Below the pieces are notes generated by a model. That model was not told where the DNA came from, ran no database searches, and worked only from the letters and a program-made list of their open reading frames with translations. Shown here in pieces: positions 36,573 through 47,700 of a stretch of 64,000 nt of DNA (position 1 is the first letter of the stretch; each line of letters opens with the position of its first letter). The DNA comes from Notospermus geniculatus. Lineage: Eukaryota; Nemertea; Pilidiophora; Heteronemertea; Lineidae. Made by a program: the position numbers and the translations under genes. The stretch is taken from assembly GCA_002633025.1 (NCBI GenBank), contig NMRB01002019.1, positions 68,061-132,060 of the forward strand, read 5' to 3'.

Positions 36573-37468
36573 AAACTCCATTGAATTCATGTCTTCATCC
36601 ATATTCTTATACCAATCCAGTGAGTTCTGACAGAATCAGTTAGTGGAGTGTTGGAGCTTGGAGGAATGTTGGAGTATGCCATTGGAGAGGAATCCTTGTC
36701 CAATTAGTTCTTAGAACTACATGTAGATGAAATACCCCTTTACTTTGAGTCAGTTTCGGACAGGCTGTGATGTTGCCCGTTGCTCATCCAATCACCCGGT
36801 ATAGGCGCGCTCCCAAGTATAAGTTTTCTCACGCATATGCCACCTCCCCTCCTCAAAAAAGAGCCCTTGTCAACGTTACAATGCCATGTTGGGGAAAAAG
36901 TTCACATTTAAAATGTTCTATATGACGACAGCTTCTCAGTTGTATCCTTTCCAGGCAAACGAATTCACAATACCCATCCCTCGATTGGAGCAGTTCGCCT
37001 CCGTCCTGTTGCTGTCGGGGGGTGGAGTTCTTTGGCGCCTTGGAAAGTCTGCCAATCTGTAAGTAATGAAATCATAAGCAACATTGGAGAATGGAACATG
37101 GAAAGTATCTCCCCATCAGTGGAGACTTCCCTCTGCAATCTAGACGTCTACAGTGGCCACGGTCCCTGGGTAAGTGTGGGGATGACAAGAGATGATCCGA
37201 CAATCCGTCGGTGGAATCGATCGTCTCAGAGAATGGCCCGGAAGACGGACGAACTTGACTGGTCACCTCTGAATCTGCACTTATAGACCCAGCTCCCTTC
37301 ATTACAAGCTGGCGACTTGGCGACAATGTGTCTCCATCAACACTTGATGGAAACGTGTTCGTCTTCAGATAAAACGTGTTATTGAAAATGACACTTGCCA
37401 ACTCCTGGGATTCCTGCTGGGAAAGCCATCGCGAATACTTGGGGTACGTCCTCTCCGAGAAAATGTAT

Positions 37469-37627
37469 CCTCGAGAAAGGAGCGCTCCAATCTGGCGTAA
37501 CTCCAAACTGGGGTACTCCAATCTGGCGTACGCGGTCAGGCGGTGGTAACCACCGCCTGACCGCGTACGCCAGATTGGAGTACCCCAGTTTGGAGTTACG
37601 CCAGATTGGAGCGCTCCTTTCTCGAGG
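37469..37627. repeat. Perfect palindrome, 78-bp arms with a 3-base loop
   Basis: Reading outward from the TAA centre, left and right arms are exact reverse complements from CCTCGAGAAAGGAGCGCTCC to GGTGG and back. Within each arm the phrase CCAATCTGGCGTA occurs twice. There are no mismatches by eye. Frames crossing it on both strands are palindromic shadows, not genes. Confidence 0.95.
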
Positions 37628-38166
37628 TTACCCGTATTCTCCTCTCCCGCTTTGGGCGGATGTAATACAGCCTGCCTACGGCGTCTTCAATCGCCAGAGG
37701 CTCTGCTCTCTGGTAGCCGAGACCAAAGTTTGGTTTGATTATGGTTCCCCACGGTTGTTTGTGGCTTTTGACGATTACGGAGGGGCGATCACCATATAGT
37801 ACGCCATCCTGGTGTCACAGCGAAGGTTCGGAGGAGGCTACCGCAGGCGTCTTAAACAAACACGAAAAGACGTCCTCACGAGCGGAATCAGTGGCCTACC
37901 GTGTGGTATGCGAACGATTTGATAGATTACCGCTCAATCCGGATTAATACGAGAATAAAAATTCAGGATTAGCTGACTTGAACCTATGCGGCCTGGCATG
38001 AACAAATCGGTTAAATTAGAACATGCTTGCGGCCGCGCCAACAAGATGAAACGAAGGGCTTCCAGCACTCAGTTCGTTCGCCAAAGGGTAGGAGTCGCAA
38101 CGTTTCGGTCTCCTTTCTTTCGTCCAAGCTGCGAACGGGAAGTGCTCCTCTATACGACAGGACAGT

Positions 38167-38280
38167 CCAGCGGCCTGTTTCATAAAAAATGACTTTAAGC
38201 TAATGGTACCTTTAACCAAAGAAAATACATTGAAGTTAATGGTACCATTAGCTTAAAGTCATTTTATGACAGGCCCCTGG
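38167..38280. mobile_element. Short hairpin MITE
   Basis: 114-bp inverted repeat: left arm GGCCTGTTTCATAAAAAATG, right arm the complement of GGCCTGTCATAAAATG, then ACTTTAAGCTAATGGTACC in both. Loop is AT-rich. Part of a cluster of such elements. Confidence 0.85.
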
Positions 38281-39011
38281 GACCCATACGTTTATAATTA
38301 GAGTTCGGAATATGCCCTGAACGCCATGATAAAAGCAATTCCTCCAAGATAAAGCCAATAAAACATTCCGTTGGGAACAGAACAGCCGCATTAGCAATCA
38401 ACCTCGGATAGACCAATACTTATATTTTTCATATGAAATGTTTTGCTGTCACTTAAACCACGACAGACATCTGCGACCTTTGCCGCCTGATGAACTCCCG
38501 CGCGCTCCGCCGCCGCCCTTTTTGAGTGTTTTGGCGACAAGACGGAACAGCTTCGTGAGGGTGACGTCATGGAACGGCGATATGGCTGTTCCAATATGGC
38601 GGAAAAGTGGGGTTTATTAGCAGTTGATTCGCAGTTGTGCAAAAATTAGCGATTCGTACGAATTCTATCGACATAAAAAAAGCCTGTCCTATTGGTCAAA
38701 ATAGGCCTTGCATTTTATTGTAATGTACTGATGGTACGGATTTAGGAATGTACTTTTGATGCATTAACTGAAGAGACTTTATACTAGTGCGTATTGTAGT
38801 CCCGATGCCGTTGCCAGGGGCGCCAGAGAAGTTGACCAATGGGAGACTTTGTTATTGTTTCCATTCCGCATGCGGACAGAAGGAACACGTGGTGCTGGCA
38901 GGGGAATTCTTTCGCCCGCAGTCAGTTGGCCCTATGGAATTTACCGATAGAAACTGAATGTGTAGCACCCTGACGTATATTGTGTAGAACGACACCAATT
39001 TTGTCTAAGTT

Positions 39012-40127
39012 TATACCCCCATCACACTGAGCTAGTTCTCAGTACGTTCTTGAAAATTTTGCCGAACGGGCTCAAACTGTGTGCGAACGGAGTGGACGTA
39101 GTGGCAACGTTTTACAGTCTTTTTACGAACTTCGTGGATGGGAAGGGTGCTCCAGTACATCGAAGCATTATTTGGCCAAGGGTACACGTTCTAGCCCGTT
39201 TTACGATTTTTTTAGGACGGGGCAGGACGTTTTGAGAACGACTTCAGTGTGATGGNCCTTCAGTTGACGTCATCGCGTCATGATCAGTGTCTCACTCATA
39301 CATGTCAATTTGTCATACACATTTTGCTCGATGCAAAGTTTGAGTGGGCCGTATAAACAACTGAGGGCATGAAAATAAAAAAAATCACTTACCTGTGTTA
39401 GTTATTGAATGACAGCAGCTGGATTGGCTTGAAAACCCGGGGGAAACAAAGCGAATATAGTCCATACGGCTTGCTGTATATCGAGTGCAATCCCACCTCA
39501 ATCTGACCGCACAACGTTTTGACGTCATCACCAATGGTGTTGACGCTGTGCTTCTAGGCTACGCCATGGGCGTCGCCTAGAACCGATTCACCTTAGCAAC
39601 GACGTCACTGAGTTTTGGCATGCACGTCAATTATTGGACTGACAGGGAATTCGCCTATGACATGAGCGTGTGTGTTGATGCGTTTTCCTTTTCAACTTAA
39701 ATGCTTCTGATGACATTGCCGGACGTTAATAATGCAGCACCCCTGTAGTCATCGCCAGATTAGCCCAGGATGCGTATTTATAAATGGGCTTATGTGGTTT
39801 TGTCAATTCCGAATTTCCTCCCGTTTCTCACGCATGGCCATGCTCCGTGGGGAGCGGGCTATGACATTTGTGTACTGAATATTGACTGATGATTTCTCAA
39901 AATGGTCTCAGCTGTCTTTCCAGTTCGAAGTCCTCGCATCGTCATAATCATGTGGGCCTAATGGCACGATCAACTGGTCAATCAAGTCACGTCCCAAAAT
40001 CCCGCCCAACAAAATAGCAAACCAGTCAGGAAATTCAAACACCACCGCCCTATGTTTTTTTTAAAACATTTCTTGTTTAGGACGGGGCAGGACGTTTTGA
40101 GAACGACTTCAGTGTGATGGGGGTATA
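39012..40127. mobile_element. 1.1-kb element with TATACCCCCATCACACTGA inverted ends
   Basis: Ends are exact inverted copies of 19 bases. The right-end sequence GGACGGGGCAGGACGTTTTG also occurs internally at about 39215-39256, followed by an N, so a shorter copy may be nested or the larger element formed from two. No transposase frame. Confidence 0.75.
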
Positions 40128-40331
40128 ACCCAAAGATTAGTGTGGTTCAATCTAAAAAAAACACCGGTTGGGGACTAAATAATTCAAACCTAGTAACAAG
40201 ATGGAACATTCCCGGCCTGCTCATGTTCAATTACATGTATTAAATTTCAACTTTTTTTGTCAGGAAATTCAGATGTCTTTGGCACTAGGTGGCAGCAGCA
40301 ACAGCGATCATCACGTTGAAAACCCTTTATT

Positions 40332-40464
40332 AGGCTGAGTTTACATCGAGGCACACGCGACACGAACACGCAGGCGAACAATGGTTTCACAAAGGATTCA
40401 TCCCCATGAAACCTTTGTTCGCCTGCGTGGTCGTGTCGCGTGTGCCTCGATGTAAACTCAGCCT
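40332..40464. mobile_element. Foldback MITE (AGGCTGAGTTTACATCGAGG ends)
   Basis: 133 bp, arms of about 50 bases pairing with very few mismatches around a short centre. The right end abuts the next hairpin element within a base or two. Confidence 0.9.
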
Positions 40465-40465
40465 G

Positions 40466-40612
40466 AAGCGGCGAATTCACTGTCGCGATTTTGGCTTGAG
40501 ACGGGGTTGCGATCCCTTGTGATCACCTTATGGCAATCGGAAGTCCTTAAGGTGATCGCAAGGGATCGCAACCTCGTCTCAAGCCAAAATCGCGTCAGTG
40601 GATTCGCCGCTT
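40466..40612. mobile_element. Foldback MITE (AAGCGGCGAATTCACTG ends)
   Basis: 147 bp with long arms containing CGCGATTTTGGCTTGAGACG and its complement. A different family from its left neighbour, yet directly adjacent. Confidence 0.9.
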
Positions 40613-40954
40613 TGCCTACTGGAATCATCTGCAAGGCCCGGTTTTGGCATTGGCGTACCAAGGCTAGATTTCACGCCGAATTTTCGCCACCAAATCTTGA
40701 ATGTGCTCCAGTTATAGAAACCAAGCGCAGAAGACTTTCTTCGATGATGACAACTTTACTTCTACTCCTGGCCTGCCGTCGAAAAAACTATATTACTAAT
40801 ACGCGTAGCCTTGTCTTGTCTGATGACCTATCCGGTATTGCTCTTCGCTACTTTCCCGGAACAAGTTCCGGAATCAAGCCGAAGAAGTTCCCATCGGAAT
40901 GAACCGCTGACGCCGAACAGGACACTCCCATCTAATGAATCTTGTAATATAGAG

Positions 40955-41071
40955 TTCGCAAAGCCCCCGAAACGCCAACGCGAACGTCTTTCCTTTTGTT
41001 CGGTGCCCTCTTCGTTGCATCGAACAATGGGTTTGGCGTTCGCGTTGGCGTTTCGGGGGCTTTGCGAAAAC
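40955..41071. mobile_element. Foldback MITE (TTCGCAAAGCCCCCGAAACG arms)
   Basis: 117 bp hairpin, arms TTCGCAAAGCCCCCGAAACG continuing GCCAACGCGAACG, loop rich in TTC/TCG. It lies inside a 234-codon minus-strand open frame and so explains part of it. Confidence 0.88.
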
Positions 41072-41536
41072 TCCCTAATACCTCTTTCTCTCCCCGTAAT
41101 GCGCCCAGTAATTCGCCAGAAGGTTGTAGCCCACGCGTATCGGAGATTCACACGGAAGATTATACAACATAGATGTTTCAAAACGCGATCAGGAGAAAGC
41201 AACATTCCTAGCTGATTACCAAGTCCACTCCGCCCGCGGGAGGGGTTAACTTCACCCATTCCAGCAATTCCAGTGGTTCCATCCGCATAAATGCATATGA
41301 AAAGCACGTTTTTGCGGAAGCGAACGATTGCACCTCGACGAAATTCCCACCACGATGAGACCAGATTGAGTCCAGCTGCTCGCTCCGTTCGCCAAGAGAG
41401 CGCTCGATTCATCCCAGCCCGCGATTCACAGGTTACCACATAGTCCATTGCAGGATGCAGGAACACGGTGACAACATTTACGGATTCACGCTGAAGGATT
41501 TTTAAGCAACAGGGCGCGTGACCGGCGGCCATGCTG

Positions 41537-41544
41537 TGACGTCA
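41537..41544. promoter_or_regulatory. Palindromic CRE (TGACGTCA) upstream of receptor exon 1
   Basis: Full consensus cAMP-response element 116 bp before the proposed receptor start codon. Together with the NAA35 site this is the second exact TGACGTCA close to a start codon. GACGTCA half-sites are also common inside nearby repeats, so chance or repeat origin cannot be excluded. Confidence 0.4.
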
Positions 41545-41660
41545 CGAGTTGTCCATTCTGGCGATTGTGTGATGGAACGCCAAGGACATGTCTAATTAAC
41601 CTTATCATTCTAAATTGTGTCTTTTTTATTCGTTGCGATGATAGAACTTCACATTGAAGG

Positions 41661-41778
41661 ATGGATATAGATATTATTCTCCGTTACTTCCTGGCATTTT
41701 GTCTAGCAGTTAATGGAGCAATTGGTAAAGGTGGCGGAGGTGGAACGCATACCGCGAGAAAGATAATAAAAAACCAGG
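41661..41778 (+). CDS. Putative signal-peptide exon of the receptor gene
   Basis: The ATG opens 39 codons and one extra base before a strong donor (G|GTAAGT). The start MDIDIILRYFLAFCLAVNGA is a classic signal peptide, with likely cleavage after NGA or AIG, followed by a glycine run and basic residues. Phase 1 at the donor is what nAChR first introns usually have and fits both the 56853 exon and directly the 57506 exon. It is too short to stand out as an open frame. It could belong to another secreted or membrane protein gene if the 15-kb intron is wrong. Confidence 0.55.
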
Positions 41779-44700
41779 GTAAGTGTACAAAGTTTCTTGA
41801 GGCATCACTCCCTAGTTAACAATCCATACTCGATGATCTAATAGCACGGCTTGCCGACACCTCCAGTGGTGTTTCCCTCTTTCACAGTGAACACCGAAAA
41901 ATGGTTGCTTAGATTTTTTGTTTTTTACTATGGGTCCATAGTAAAAATTGGTATTCCCTTACACAATGAACACCGAAAATCTGGTTGCCTTGAGCAACAC
42001 GCAGATTTTCAGTGTTCTTTGTAACATCAACAAAAAATCTAAGCAACCATTTTTCGGTGTTCACTGTGAAAGAGGAAAACACTACTTGTTTTACTTGGGC
42101 ATTGAACCTGAACTACAGACTTAAACTTGCTGCCCGACTTATTGGACCCAAAGAGAACGTCGACATTTCATATTGATTCGTCAAAAAAATATCGGCCCTT
42201 CACCACTTCCAGAATCTTTCTGAACGTTATTTTACCCTTGCAAAACAAAATAAGAAATAAATGCAGGCCTACCAAACTAAAGATTTCCATCGACGCTGAC
42301 CAATGGAACCTTCTTGACTTCCATTTACTCAAGTGTCAATATCGTGGCCAAATATCCGTCCAGAACGGATATGAATTCTAAAGGAGTTTCTTACGAAGAA
42401 ATTTTTCAATTGGCGACAGAAATTGAAGTTTCAAGTCGTAATTGTGTACCTCTTAAGCCATCATCAGTAACGTTAGGATATAAAATATACTGTTGGATGC
42501 GTTGGCAAGAGTAGTCTGTCGGCCGACGTCGCCCAAAAATTGTGCCTCGCTTTGTGAACTTGTGTTTTCACCGATAGCCCAAAGATATGTCGCTGGTCCT
42601 CAGCGATGTCATCTAAATGACTTAAGCCGCGTTTACACTTCTGACGTCGGTCGGCAACGTCAATCGCTGGCAATCGCGACGCTCTCAGCCGCCGTCACTC
42701 AACGATCTGCAGCGACCGCCGACGTCAGTAGCCGGCTACAAACCTACTGAAAACTGACGCGCGACGTCGCCGTATGCGTGACGTCAGTTTTCCTCGCCTG
42801 CAGCAGCTGGGCTTGTTTTAGTAAAGAAGGTGCTCTTCACTACATGTATATCCAAGTTCATGTCGTGCTAACAAACTGTACATGAGGCAATTATAGACGG
42901 TTTCGAGAAAAACGGCCGCCCTATTTTTATATGGCGTTTGTTTTGGCCTTTTTGCAAACACGTGTAATTTAGGCAAAGTTCCATCTCCAAAGAATACCAA
43001 AGAATATAATAACCGTGGCCTTACTACCACCTTGTGAGAGAATTATAATTCCAGGACGTACAAATTATCGCCGAAGTTTACATGTTTGGCCGAAATTTCA
43101 GAGGGCCTTTTTGTGAACTCAAGTGATTTCCTCTTCCTTTGTCACTTGGCTGACAATATTCCATACATGTCTACAATCCTGAATAAATAATATTCCATCG
43201 AAATATCGCAAAATAATAATCAGGTAGGCCTAATCAGTACAATCAGAAATATATGTCTGGTACAATGCGTAAACGCAGCCGCCGAAAAATGCGAACGCAA
43301 TTTCAATGTTTACACAATATGACTCTGACGCCGTCAGCGGATATTTAGGAGAATTTTCTTTTTTTATCAGGTCCTTGTAGTCAGACCTTATTTCTGTACT
43401 TCAAACAAAAGCTTTTCCTCCAAATCTGCGAAATCAGTATTATTTTGACGCTAGCGTCTGACGCTGAAGTTCAGCTTCGGCAGGAGGTAATAATCTAGGA
43501 GGACCCTACTCCTGAAGTAGGCTCTCAGCACTCAAAACGAGTTTTTGAAATAAATATATCATATTTTGCATTGCGGTGTTTTTCATCCTCAATTTAACTG
43601 ATTTTAACATCATTAGGACCAGCAATCCGTGAATGTTTACTCACGGGATGGCGACAAACGATGATTTTGTGCGTAGGAACAGGCTGTTATATACATTAAG
43701 ACCACGGGTGGTCACGCTCAGAAACAGGAAGAGCCTGTTACGCATGACCGGATTTTCCTTCATTTTCAATCGTGTCCCCAGGAATCTGGCGAGGCATCAC
43801 GTGACTGGTCGTCAAGGGCCGCCGTTTGATTCTCGATTCAAAGATTGAGTGGGGTGTACACACCATGACACGCACAACAACCCAACAAATAACTTACGTC
43901 TATCTGTTTTTGAGCAACCGTAGCTGGATTAAGTGTGAAAACCCAGGAGAAAACAAAGCGAATCATCCATACGGCCTGCTGTGTGTAGAAGAGTGCACCG
44001 GCCGGCAACGACGTCAAAACATCACCGCACGACCATGTGTGACGTTATGACGTCGGCACTTGCAGTGTTGACGCTGCATGCTAAGGCCAGGAAATGACGT
44101 CATTCCCAACAACTGAATGTTCCACCTAGAACCAAGGTTGTTTTTCCCAGAAATCAGTGCGCATTCACCGATCTGAGCGTGACCAAAACGGCCGAAATCG
44201 GTCTTAAAACACTATCACGGGGAAATGAGATAACCAGACGCAGGAATATGCTAATTGTGGTAAAACCAACTTTACGGTTTGGTGAAGTAGACATTCAACA
44301 TTCACCAGGCGAAATTTGGGTTTAAAAAAATGAACATTGCCGTAGTTATTCATGATTTTATGCACCTAGCCTTCCCTACTTGAATATGGAGTAGGGTCCT
44401 CCTAGATTATTACCTCCTGGCTTCGGCCAACTCAGAAATTTTGACGCGCGAAGACGCTCCGTGACGCTGGACGTTGACGCTCGTGAATTTGACGCCGCAC
44501 TGTAAATCCAGCAGGCAAGTCGCTTTGGCTGACGACGTCACTCAGCGACTGACGTCGGCGGCCGACGTCAGAAGTGTAAACGCGGCTTTACACTACGTCA
44601 AGGAAGCATTCAACGTTTTTGAGGATTTTGGACAGTAAGATACCCTCAGAGGACTGATGGCAACGAACCAACGGCAACATATGCGGCCAAGCACGCCAAC

Positions 44701-47700
44701 ACCAATTACCGTGGTCAAACAGCTTGCCCATGTCAAGTGCTCTTCGGACACAACACTTGGTTCACCCCTTGATCACATAGTTAGCACCTGTTGGAAGTTG
44801 GGTATCGGTGGTACCAAATTGTGTAGTATGCGGTCCCAGGCGGGTGTTGACGAGAGATTGGAACCACACTAGTCAGTTTCTACTGATAGCAGAAGTGAAG
44901 ATCCACAAAAAATCCCAATTTCTTTCGCGAAATTAACAAATGAAATAAAATCTCGAGTGAGAAACTGAGTTGACTTTCATTAAAATTCGCTTAAACGACA
45001 CCGACAAAATAGCCGAAGTCACGCTCTCACCGAGATTCATAGACAGAAATATTTCGTGGTTGATGAAATAACTATTCAAGAATGATATATGGATCTTTAT
45101 ACCCGTCTGAAATGCATATTAATATCCCCTTGATCAATTTCGCGGCAACTGAGAGGCGACGTGTGGCGAATTAGCGCTACAGTGAAACGCAATCCGCGAC
45201 GGCTTTTTGAGATTAATGACAAAACTGTGGCCGATTACAAGTTTACAGCACACAGAATTATACCGATGCATCCAATAATCCAGTCTCATGAGGGATATTT
45301 CCAGTGAGATTGTTATATTAAGTTTTACAGGATGCATTTTGGCCTTATATACCCTCAAAATGGGTTTGCCAATTCCCGACAAAGCGCTGATGGTCTCCAG
45401 AAAACTGACGCCGGGAGGAGAGATCGTGCGAAGTGCACGACACTTTGGTTTGTCAAAGCAGCGTACGTACACCGTGGCAGCCAGTGGCTGACGCCAGAAG
45501 GACAGCTTTCGTGCGAAGTACTCAACGCAATCAACTTTCATTTGCCAAAGAATCGGCTTCCTAGCAGCGTACGTACCGTGGCAATGATGTCAAAGCAGCG
45601 TGGCAACAGAAACGAAAAGATGGACTGAAGAGCAATGTTCCGGAAGTCATCTTGGAAACAAAAACGAACTGCACCGCGGCAAACTGGCCGGATTTCGACG
45701 ACTGGCTGTGTGCAGGAAGAATCGTCTGAAGCATGTGGCCATAAAATCGCCAATTATCGTGTTGTTTTGACACTTTTCAGAAAATCAGACGCAGATGAGT
45801 CTTTCTTTCTTTCCTCTAGTTTGCTGATTCACAGAGTACACCTGATTATTTACTAAGCCCCCGTCACATATCCACCGGGCCCCGTACGATTTTCCCCACC
45901 CAGCGGCTTGCCGTGGATTTTAGAGACAGTACGGGTCCATTACGATTACGATTTTCATTTTCATTTTCATGTTCATTTTCATTTCTACGGTTTTCATTCC
46001 TCGGGGATCAGGGGCAATCTGTCTGTTTTTACTCGCCGTACGGGCCCCGGAGTGGATATGTGACGGGGGCTTGGCTGCCGGCGATCCTGACCATCAACTT
46101 CAGGGCAGGCTGATATGCAGTNAAAACGCAATGACATTTACATCACCTAAGCATCATGGTGGTTGCCATGAATACCTAAGTTTAAGGATAGTAAACCAGA
46201 AATCCTTGTCGACGAAATGGATGCTCGACATATCCGTTGTTGACAAAACTGACACCTTTTCAGTGGATGTTTAGCCTAGCTTCGCCGGCCCCAGGATTCA
46301 ACCTATACCTGAAAGCGTTCTTTAGCCAACATAGCCAGCATCTATGTCTGTCGAACATTGCCTCGGGATAAACACGAAGTTGCTTGGTGAATAGGCCTAA
46401 TCAGCTAAGATTGAACACGAGAGGTATTTAACATACAGGGATACATCTTGGGCTTGAATACTAGTAAGTACGAATTGATACCGCAATGAAACTGAAAAAC
46501 TACCGCGTCCATTTTTCCCATCCAGTTGTTTTTGCCACAAACGAGCCAAACTTCTTTTCATCACGACCACATAATCAGCAGCAAAAACAAAGAAACATGA
46601 TCGTTCTCGTTTCTTCTTGATGATCAGCGGTTAGGACTCGTTCCTCGACGTCATCGCTCAAAGAACCCATGGAGAATATCATCCGGGTATGTGGAGAGTA
46701 GACAGCGTTCGATATATACCTCCTGTCTCTCTGTCTGACTGTCTCCAATTACACAGGTTTCTGGCTGCTTTGTCAGCTCTAATTACATTTAGCAAACCAA
46801 TAAATGCGGATGCAATAGCGGCACTGTATTAAACCAAACGTAGTTATGGATGCAATTTACTGCGGAGAAAGAACGCTGGCCAATAAGAAAGTTTCAATCA
46901 TTTACCCCTGACGTATTTGAATTAAACGGCCATTTATTGTAATAAAGTGTGACAGGAACGTAATGACTTATCTTTTGCACGGATATGAATCAACTGTGCC
47001 GATTCTTTCTGGTCTGATACCAGCCAGTGACTGAACGCTATGGCCATGGCGTCCATGGCCATAGTGAGATAAAGGAATTCAAGATGGTGCACTGCCATTT
47101 ATATCAGAAAGACGAACCCATTTTATGTGACAGTAGTTGCGCTTCCACTACAAAAAAAGCCGGTATTTGTCCGCTCTTGTTCTGCTTCCATTACAGAATT
47201 GCCGGGTTTAATAAGTCCGGTTCTATTAAGTGCGGATCTATTTAGTTTGGATAGGTCATGCACAGTCGCAAGCGACCGTGGAGCCACCTGTAGCCGAGCA
47301 TAATACTACAAATAGATCCGGTGTTATTGCCATTCCACTACAAAATTTATCCGCATCTAGATTCGGAGTATGATCGGCTGTGCTATCCGAACTAAATAGA
47401 TCCGCACTTAATAGAACCGGACTTATTAAACCCGGCAATTCTGTAATGGAAGCAGAATAAGAGCGGACAAATACCGGCTTTTTTTTGTAGTGGAAGCGCA
47501 ACTTCATGCTGTCCGAACTAAATAGATCCGCACTTAATAGAACCGGACTTATTAAACCCGGCAATTCTGTAATGGAAGCAGAATAAGAGCGGACAAATAC
47601 CGGCTTTTTTTGTAGTGGAAGCGCAACTAGTGTTGCCACTTTGCAGCCTTTTTTGTGGACAAACTCACTTCCCAACAATGGTCCACCCGAACAATAGAAC

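Noticed and set aside
40828-41532. 234-codon minus-strand open frame, the longest in the window
   Set aside because: It crosses the foldback element at 40955-41071, matches no family I know, lacks splice partners and overlaps open frames on the other strand. GC-rich promoter-type DNA makes long chance frames likely. A divergent transcript from the receptor promoter cannot be fully excluded.
47256-47678. 140-codon minus frame with repeated FVRSYSASITELPGLISPV segment
   Set aside because: The repetition is just the duplicated arm of the foldback element read in one frame; the other arm gives the same on the opposite strand.
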